A stretch of 64,000 nucleotides of DNA from Cupriavidus basilensis (GTDB taxonomy: Bacteria > Pseudomonadota > Gammaproteobacteria > Burkholderiales > Burkholderiaceae), in the NCBI RefSeq assembly GCF_000832305.1, contig NZ_CP010537.1:3834768-3898767 (forward strand), read 5' to 3'. Every line of letters starts with the position of its first letter. Position 1 is the stretch's first letter. This document shows, one piece after another, positions 58,976 through 64,000 of this stretch. A program made the position numbers and the translations under genes. Under the pieces are notes generated by a model. It did no database searches. It was not told where the DNA came from and saw nothing but the letters and a program-made list of their open reading frames with translations.

Positions 58976-60310
58976 ATGAAGACCGAACTCGCTCTGATGG
59001 GTACCCTGGCGGGTACGCTGATCTCGGCCGGCGCGTGGGCGCAGGTCAGCGCCCAGCCCGGCGCCGACGAGCGGATCGAACGACTGACAAAACTGGTCGA
59101 GCAGCAAGACAAGACCATCAAGGCTCTCGAACAGCGCCTGAACGACCTGGAAATGGTCGGGGCGCGCGGGCGAGGGGTAGTAGCAGGAACGGGGAGCAGT
59201 GCCAACGGGAACGCCGGTGGCGGAATGACCGCCGCCGGTGTTCCCTCCTTGGCACAAAGCGCAAGCCCTGCCGCGGGCGGCACGGCCAACGCAACGCCCG
59301 CCGGCGACACGCCGGTGGTGGGTTCGGATGCGCGCGAGACACAGCAACAGGCGCGCGTGCAGAGCAAGGACCTGGTCTACCAGAGCGAGCATGCGCCGCT
59401 GTTCGAGCGGCGCCTGACCATCGACAGCGGCTTCATCTACAGCTACTACGACCGGCGTGCACTGTCGCTGTCCGGCTTCCTGGCGCTGGACGCCATCTTC
59501 CTCGGCACCATCAACCTCAACCAGACCAAGTCGCACACGCTCACGTACGACACCATCGCACGCTACGGCCTGTCCGAGCGCCTGTCGATGGACTTCGATC
59601 TGCCGGTGACGTACCGCAACACCAACTTCATCTCCGGCGGCGCGGGCGGCTCCGCCTCGAGCCTGTCCGATGCCACGCTGAGCACGACGGCGCTGGGCGA
59701 TATCAGCATGGGCCTGTACTACCAGTTCCTGCGCGAAAGCGGCGCCGCACCCGACGTGGTCGGCAGCATCCGCGTGCGCGCCCCCACCGGGCGCTCGCCG
59801 TTCGGCATCAAGCTGGTCTCGGCGGATCCCAACAACAACAACAACCTGAACATCGCCGACCAGTTGCCCACGGGCAACGGCGTATGGGCTGTTACGGCCG
59901 GGTTGTCGCTGCTCAAGACTTATGACCCCGTGGTGCTGTTCGTCAATGCCAGCTACACCTATAACATCAAGCGCTCGGTGAGCGATATCTCCTCGGTGCA
60001 GGGGCAAGTCACGCCGGCCGACGTAAAACTGGGCGACACCATCGGCTTCGGCGGCGGCCTGGCGCTCGCGCTCAACGACCGCACGTCGATGTCGATGGCC
60101 TTCAATGCCGCGATCTCATCGAGCACGCAGGTCACCACCGCGGGCGTCACGCAGACCGTGATCGGCAGCCGGGCCAACGTGGCCACCATGACATTCGGCT
60201 TCAATCACGTGATCACCAAAGGCTTGTCGGTGAGCACCGCGATCGGCCTCGGACTCACCCCGGATGCGCCGAACTACACGGTGACGCTGCGTTTTCCCTA
60301 TACGTTCTGA
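58976..60310 (+). CDS. fapF: FapF-like outer-membrane amyloid export barrel
   Basis: 444 residues; GGGGGGA before the ATG. Signal peptide to AWAQ (22). Coiled coil ADERIERLTKLVEQQDKTIK to about residue 60, a Gly/Ala linker (about 60-125), then a beta-barrel from about 130 ending YTVTLRFPYTF with the C-terminal Phe of outer-membrane proteins. The plan (coiled coil, plug-linker, 12-strand barrel) is that of FapF, the trimeric pore through which Fap proteins leave the cell. Last gene of the operon. Confidence 0.83.
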   Translation: MKTELALMGTLAGTLISAGAWAQVSAQPGADERIERLTKLVEQQDKTIKALEQRLNDLEMVGARGRGVVAGTGSSANGNAGGGMTAAGVPSLAQSASPAAGGTANATPAGDTPVVGSDARETQQQARVQSKDLVYQSEHAPLFERRLTIDSGFIYSYYDRRALSLSGFLALDAIFLGTINLNQTKSHTLTYDTIARYGLSERLSMDFDLPVTYRNTNFISGGAGGSASSLSDATLSTTALGDISMGLYYQFLRESGAAPDVVGSIRVRAPTGRSPFGIKLVSADPNNNNNLNIADQLPTGNGVWAVTAGLSLLKTYDPVVLFVNASYTYNIKRSVSDISSVQGQVTPADVKLGDTIGFGGGLALALNDRTSMSMAFNAAISSSTQVTTAGVTQTVIGSRANVATMTFGFNHVITKGLSVSTAIGLGLTPDAPNYTVTLRFPYTF

Positions 60311-60332
60311 GCGCCCCGGCCCGACGAGAAAA

Positions 60333-60348
60333 GCGGGCCGCGGCCCGC
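60333..60348. terminator. GC-rich palindrome between convergent operons
   Basis: GCGGGCCGCGGCCCGC is a perfect 16-bp palindrome preceded by AAAA. It may end both the amyloid operon and the convergent regulator gene; the T-run is clear only leftwards. Confidence 0.5.
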
Positions 60349-60366
60349 CTGTGCTGCGTCGGCCGG

Positions 60367-61737
60367 CTATTCGCCGGCGCCGGGATGCGCTTCGATCCGG
60401 ATATTGTGCTTGTGCATCAGCCGGTACAAGGTGACACGCGAGACGTTGAGCTCGCGCGCGGCGGGTACCACGTGGAAGCCGTGGCTCGCCATCACGGTAC
60501 GGATCGCCTCGCGCTCCGCCTCCTCGCGGATCGCGTCCAGGGTCTTGCGCGGCGAATCGCTGCCACCGTGCAATTGCAGGTCCTCCGCGGTGATCTTGCG
60601 GTTATCGGTCATCACGATCGCGCGCCGTACCCGGTTGATCAGTTCGCGCACATTGCCCGGCCACTCGTATTGCATCATGGCCTGGGTGGAACATGGCGAG
60701 AATCCGCGAATGCGCCGATGCGCCTCGTGGCCATGCTCGGCAAGCACCGAGTTGGCAAGCAGCAGGATGTCCTCCCCGCGCTCGCGCAGTGGCGGGATCG
60801 ACAAGGTCAGAACGCATAGCCGGTGGAACAGGTCGGCACGGAAGCGTCCGTCGGATTGCGCCGCCACCAGGTCCACGTGCGTCGCCGAGATGATGCGCAA
60901 ATCCAGCGGGATCGACTGGTGCCCGCCAAGCCGGGTGATGGTGCCTTGCTGCAAGAAGCGCAACAGGGCTACCTGGCTTTCCAGCGGCAGGTCGCCGATC
61001 TCATCAAGAAACAACGTGCCGCCCTGCGCCTGCTCGATCCAGCCGATCTTGCGCTGGTTGGCGCCGGTGAACGCTCCCTTTTCATAGCCGAACAGTTCGG
61101 ATTGCACCAGGTGCGGGGGAATGGCGCCGCAGTTGATCGCCACGAACGGGCCTTTGCGCCGGCTCGAGGCTTCATGAATGGCTTGCGCCGCCAGCTCCTT
61201 GCCGGTGCCGGACTCGCCGGAGATAAAAACGGGCGCCTCGTTGTGCGCGACCTTGGCGAGCGAGCGGAACATGCTGCGCATCACTGCACACTCGCCGATC
61301 ATGGGGCCGTGGCCGATCAGTTCGTGGCTGCCCGCGCCATGCAGGCAGGCCATGCCGTGGGCATGTTTCAGCGTGTAGAGCAGTTCACTGAACGAAAACG
61401 GCGTGCGCACGTAGTCCACGCAGTAGTCGCGTATCAGCCGCCTCACGCGTTCGTCCTCCAGCATGCGCGACGACGTGATCGCCACCCACATCACGTGCAG
61501 GTATTGCAGGCTCTGCTCGAGCTGCATCAGCTCGGCATCACTGTATTCCGTCTCGAGATCGAGCACGCCAGCCATTGGCGCACTGCCCCGCACCACCCGG
61601 CTAAGGTCCCGGATCTGCTGGATGTGGCGAATCTCCCAGCCGGAGCCGAACTGGGCCGGATCAAATCCATAGGGTTCGTGGCGGGATACGACCAACACCT
61701 GTGCGGTGCGTGTCGCCGCCTTGCACAGTCGGTCCAT
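60367..61737 (-). CDS. Sigma-54-dependent activator, likely regulator of the amyloid operon
   Basis: 456 residues from ATG 61737, which has AGGGAG six bases upstream; ATG 61863, overlapping the upstream stop as TAATG, would add 42 residues. The N-domain (about 1-130) resembles a receiver but I see no phosphorylatable Asp set, as in VpsR/FleQ-type regulators. The AAA+ domain has GESGTGKE, GAFTGANQRK (sigma-54 contact loop intact) and FLDEIGDLPLESQ. A Fis-type helix LNVSRVTLYRLMHKHNI ends it. Convergent to an operon with a sigma-54 promoter, so a local activator is the simplest reading; c-di-GMP control is conceivable. Confidence 0.88.
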   Translation of the reverse strand: MDRLCKAATRTAQVLVVSRHEPYGFDPAQFGSGWEIRHIQQIRDLSRVVRGSAPMAGVLDLETEYSDAELMQLEQSLQYLHVMWVAITSSRMLEDERVRRLIRDYCVDYVRTPFSFSELLYTLKHAHGMACLHGAGSHELIGHGPMIGECAVMRSMFRSLAKVAHNEAPVFISGESGTGKELAAQAIHEASSRRKGPFVAINCGAIPPHLVQSELFGYEKGAFTGANQRKIGWIEQAQGGTLFLDEIGDLPLESQVALLRFLQQGTITRLGGHQSIPLDLRIISATHVDLVAAQSDGRFRADLFHRLCVLTLSIPPLRERGEDILLLANSVLAEHGHEAHRRIRGFSPCSTQAMMQYEWPGNVRELINRVRRAIVMTDNRKITAEDLQLHGGSDSPRKTLDAIREEAEREAIRTVMASHGFHVVPAARELNVSRVTLYRLMHKHNIRIEAHPGAGE

Positions 61738-61862
61738 AACGTTCTCCCTGACATTGAGCATCTTGACTACTCCGGCTTGCGCCGCGGTCCCGTTCTCGTG
61801 CGGGCTCCGTGTGCGGTCAAGCTGAGTCGGTTGGGGGAGATCCCCCACGCGCAACGTCGGCA

Positions 61863-62333
61863 TTACGGCTTGGACAAACTGCGGGACTGCTCGCCAAGAA
61901 TGGCGCTGTGGTCGCTACCGGCATGGAGCTGGTCGCGAATACGTCGGCGCACCAGGTCTTTTTCGCGCATCAACTCGGCGCGTGGTGCTTCGGGCGATTG
62001 GCCGGAATACCGGTAATAGAGCGCCTTGTAGGTCAACTGGCTGAGAATCCATTCCTGCAGCAGCGCGCGCTGGCGGGACAACTCGCCATCCATCGATCGT
62101 TGCCGCTGCAGCAATTGTTCGATCGCGGCACGCGCGTGGGCCGGCAACGCCTGTTCCTGGCTCAGGAACGCTTCGACGATACTAGCGGCAGGGTCGCCAC
62201 GCTCGCCATCGCGGCTTCGGCGCGGTGCCTCGGCGGCGGCTTCTCCCAAAGCCGCCCAGGCACGGTGAATGGAAAGACTAGCGGACTCGCTGATGGGCCC
62301 CATGGCGGGTCGCCGGATTTCTCCTGCAGTCAT
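61863..62333 (-). CDS. Coiled-coil protein encoded with the sigma-54 activator
   Basis: 156 residues, family unknown to me. GGGGA eight bases before ATG 62333. Charged and helical, with a probable coiled coil about 55-125 (AHARAAIEQLLQRQRSMDGE, then SRQRALLQEWI); LTYKALYYRYSGQSP interrupts it. No signal or membrane segment. Its stop overlaps a possible start of the activator gene by one base, so the two are co-transcribed and it may modulate the activator. Confidence 0.65.
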   Translation of the reverse strand: MTAGEIRRPAMGPISESASLSIHRAWAALGEAAAEAPRRSRDGERGDPAASIVEAFLSQEQALPAHARAAIEQLLQRQRSMDGELSRQRALLQEWILSQLTYKALYYRYSGQSPEAPRAELMREKDLVRRRIRDQLHAGSDHSAILGEQSRSLSKP

Positions 62334-62745
62334 GATTGATCCCCGTTGAACAACACCCCCGGCACTACACGTTCGCGATTACCACTTTTGTTTAGTCTTA
62401 TTGTTTGCTCTTGTCGGGCGGGCGTGTCTCCGCTCGCTCCTTTCGTGGTGGCGAAGCCATCTTGGCGATGGTCTGCTCATTCAGTCCTTGCCCTCTTGTT
62501 TGAGATGGACTTGTTGTGTCGCTACTGCAGGCCTGAAGACGCTGAGTCAGCTGGCGCGGCCCCGGAGTGCCGGAGTCAAGAAGGGGCGCCCTGAAGCGCC
62601 CCGCAATCTGCCACGCCTCTAGTTCAGTGCATTTAGGCCAGTTTGTCCAGCCCTCAGTATGGGTACTCAGCCGAATATCATCCTTTAGTATGAACGTTCT
62701 GCTACACACAATCTGCCACGCGAGGTAATTGATCACTTACATTTC

Positions 62746-62763
62746 GCGCAGAAATGGGTACGC
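62746..62763 (+). repeat. 18-bp dispersed repeat, copy 9 (diverged)
   Basis: GCGCAGAAATGGGTACGC, two mismatches from consensus. Confidence 0.8.
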
Positions 62764-62791
62764 GAATTTTATCCCGTGGTGTACGCCGGCG

Positions 62792-62809
62792 ACGCAGAAA
62801 CAGGTACGG
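62792..62809 (+). repeat. 18-bp dispersed repeat, copy 10 (diverged)
   Basis: ACGCAGAAACAGGTACGG, two mismatches. Followed by CGCCGATTTGCGG, nearly the same as after copy 12. Confidence 0.8.
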
Positions 62810-62849
62810 CGCCGATTTGCGGGGAAGGGGAGGAGGCCCGCGCCCAGCC

Positions 62850-62867
62850 ACGCAGAAACGGGTACGC
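62850..62867 (+). repeat. 18-bp dispersed repeat, copy 11
   Basis: Exact ACGCAGAAACGGGTACGC. Confidence 0.95.
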
Positions 62868-62933
62868 TTTCTCTCATCACCCGGCAAACGCGCTCGCCAA
62901 TGCTGTCCTTCCGGCAGGCGGCAGGCTCAATGC

Positions 62934-63105
62934 TCAGTACTCCGGCGGATAGTGAAACTTGAAGACGAAGACCGCCGCGATGATCCACGCCCATGAGAGT
63001 AGCGCTGGCGTCGAACAGATCGACCAGGAAGAGCACCTGCAACTCGGTGCGCACGTCGGTCCGGTGCTCTGCAAGCTTGAACCAGTGTTCCACCAGCGAA
63101 ATGCC
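62934..63105 (-). pseudogene. Relic of an NCS2 (AzgA-type) purine permease
   Basis: Three pieces survive in order. VEHWFKLAEHRTDVRTEL matches the N-terminus of AzgA-type permeases, where the next residues would be AGLTTFLTMAYI. FLVDLFDASATLMGVDHRGG matches the internal LFDTTGTLxGVA.RAG motif. In another frame WIIAAVFVFKFHYPPEY and a stop resembles the C-terminal end. About 380 of 430 residues are gone through at least two internal deletions. Confidence 0.65.
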
Positions 63106-63526
63106 GGCGGCGGTGCGACGAGTGGCGTCGGTTGGCTGACGGGTTGGGGCCCCTTGTTTTCGTCGCGGCCGTGCTTGCGGATTGCGGTTCAGGTTGCGTA
63201 CCGTGCACGCCGGGTCTGCCGAGCGTACTTTCGGGTAATTTCCGCCACGGCACGGCACCAGCGGCGAATAGGATCCATCTGAAAAACGTGACGATCCGAC
63301 CGCGGCTCGCAGTGGATCCAGGCAGACATCCAGAATGACCCTACCTTGACGCTGGCGCTAATCCGCCGTATAAACCCCGCTAGATTCAAGCGACGAGGCA
63401 ACAGCACATTCGTTAGCCACCGTCATGGTACTTCCGTTGTCCATGGTGTCCTTTCCTTGAGTTGCTTTGCTCGGATATGCGTGAGCTATCCGTTTCTTTT
63501 AAATTTTTCCCAGGAAAAGCAATACC
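63106..63526. other. 420-bp region before the cold-shock gene
   Basis: No gene seen. The right part should hold the promoter and long 5' leader usual for cold-shock genes; the AT-rich stretch 63485-63515 (TTTTAAATTTTTCCCAGGAAAA) just before the start is consistent with a temperature-sensitive leader. Confidence 0.4.
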
Positions 63527-63730
63527 ATGCAAACCGGTATCGTTAAATGGTTCAACGACGCCAAGGGCTTCGGTTTCATCAAGCCGGACGCTGGCGGTGA
63601 CGATCTCTTCGCGCACTTCTCTGAAATCCGCTCCGACGGTTTCAAGTCGCTGCAGGAAAACCAACGCGTGTCGTTCGAAGTCAAGAACGGCCCGAAGGGC
63701 CTGCAAGCTGCGAACATCACGCCGCTGTAA
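63527..63730 (+). CDS. Cold-shock protein
   Basis: 67 residues, a complete CspA-type cold-shock domain: [16 protein letters not shown] (RNP1 KGFGFI) and DLFAHFSEI (RNP2-like). It binds single-stranded RNA/DNA and keeps mRNA unfolded. AGGAAA lies ten bases before the ATG. It is monocistronic, with a strong terminator 41 bases after the stop. Confidence 0.96.
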   Translation: MQTGIVKWFNDAKGFGFIKPDAGGDDLFAHFSEIRSDGFKSLQENQRVSFEVKNGPKGLQAANITPL

Positions 63731-63770
63731 GCAGTAGACTGGCACCCCACTAGGGGTGCGCCCAGTCAGG

Positions 63771-63803
63771 AAAACCCCGCCTCTCGAGGCGGGGTTTTTT
63801 TTT
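63771..63803 (+). terminator. Intrinsic terminator of the cold-shock gene
   Basis: CCCCGCCTC and GAGGCGGGG form a 9-bp stem, preceded by AAAA and followed by nine T, so it can work in both directions. Confidence 0.92.
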
Positions 63804-63913
63804 GTCCGGCAATCCTCCCGGCCTCGCCCGGATCCGGCGCCGCTGCGGGATCGCCATAGGAACGGCGCCACTGCTCTCACCTGGCAACGCCGTCGCTCGG
63901 GCCACCGCGGAGC

Positions 63914-63931
63914 ACGCAGAAACGGGTACGC
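63914..63931 (+). repeat. 18-bp dispersed repeat, copy 12
   Basis: Exact ACGCAGAAACGGGTACGC, followed by GCCGATCTCTGCGG. Confidence 0.95.
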
Positions 63932-63977
63932 GCCGATCTCTGCGGCCAGTTCGACTCCGCAATGCCTCTGAGTCCCC

Positions 63978-63995
63978 ACGCAGAAACGGGTACGC
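63978..63995 (+). repeat. 18-bp dispersed repeat, copy 13
   Basis: Exact ACGCAGAAACGGGTACGC, 64 bp after copy 12, at the window edge. Confidence 0.95.
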
Positions 63996-64000
63996 CCCAT

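Larger units (their letters stand above)
62334..62933. other. 600-bp gene-free stretch with three repeat copies
   Basis: No gene seen. GGGGCGC (62583-62589) and GCGCCCC (62596-62602) form a hairpin without a T-run. The right part carries repeat copies at 62746, 62792 and 62850, spaced 46 and 58 bp. Confidence 0.5.

Noticed and set aside
62746..62867. CRISPR array from three spaced repeats
   Set aside because: Repeats are 18 bp, diverged, with unequal spacers, and identical copies lie singly across the window; no cas genes.
62737..63258. 173-codon minus-strand frame read as an intact gene
   Set aside because: Only pieces match an NCS2 permease, in two frames; the rest is repeat-derived and non-coding.
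63413..64000. 195-codon minus-strand frame opposite the cold-shock gene
   Set aside because: It covers a clear cold-shock gene and its terminator in antisense and has no recognisable domain.

Overview
The window comes from a GC-rich betaproteobacterium, most likely Burkholderiaceae of the Cupriavidus/Ralstonia group. This rests on codon use, an Entner-Doudoroff gene set, a Burkholderia-type porin and an orphan HicA of a kind common in that group; the species cannot be fixed from sequence alone. It reads as an ordinary chromosomal or chromid segment. I see no insertion sequence, phage, rRNA, tRNA or CRISPR array.

Layout. 0-13 kb: a MipA-type outer-membrane protein, an EamA exporter, a PadR-like regulator, a three-gene ABC importer of the 2-aminoethylphosphonate/iron type, and two divergent cyclic-di-GMP enzymes (CHASE-PAS-GGDEF-EAL and Cache-HAMP-PAS-GGDEF). 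13-25.5 kb: a complete, tightly overlapping cellulose operon read leftwards, bcsD-bcsP-bcsQ-bcsA-bcsB-bcsZ-bcsC. 26-46 kb: fumC, an SDR-like protein, a hydroxyacid dehydrogenase, and the glucose block zwf-pgl-glk followed by a two-component pair, with edd 7 kb away; also a PaaX-like regulator, an IMPase-like phosphatase, an AraC regulator, HicA, a GST and a second EF-G gene with a structured leader. 46-55 kb: a porin, MscS, an MFS exporter, a LysR/TSUP divergent pair, prfC, a YihY/BrkB protein and small membrane or lipoproteins. 55.3-62.3 kb: a six-gene operon colinear with the Pseudomonas functional-amyloid operon fapABCDEF, behind a good sigma-54 promoter. Convergent to it lie a sigma-54 activator and a small coiled-coil protein. 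62.3-64 kb: a gene-poor stretch with a permease relic and a cold-shock gene.

Cellulose synthase (c-di-GMP activated through its PilZ domain), the two c-di-GMP enzymes and the Fap-like amyloid operon together make this a biofilm-matrix region. The sugar genes form a glucose 6-phosphate to Entner-Doudoroff route.

The most unusual signal is not a gene. An 18-bp sequence, ACGCAGAAACGGGTACGC, occurs ten times with at most one mismatch and three more times with two mismatches, in both orientations. Most copies are intergenic or in gene relics, and one is read in frame inside glk. Several copies share further flanking bases. At least four genes (lysR-like, asnB/asnO-like, TonB-receptor-like, NCS2-permease-like) survive only as short remnants, some keeping both ends with the middle deleted; two of these relics contain or adjoin repeat copies.
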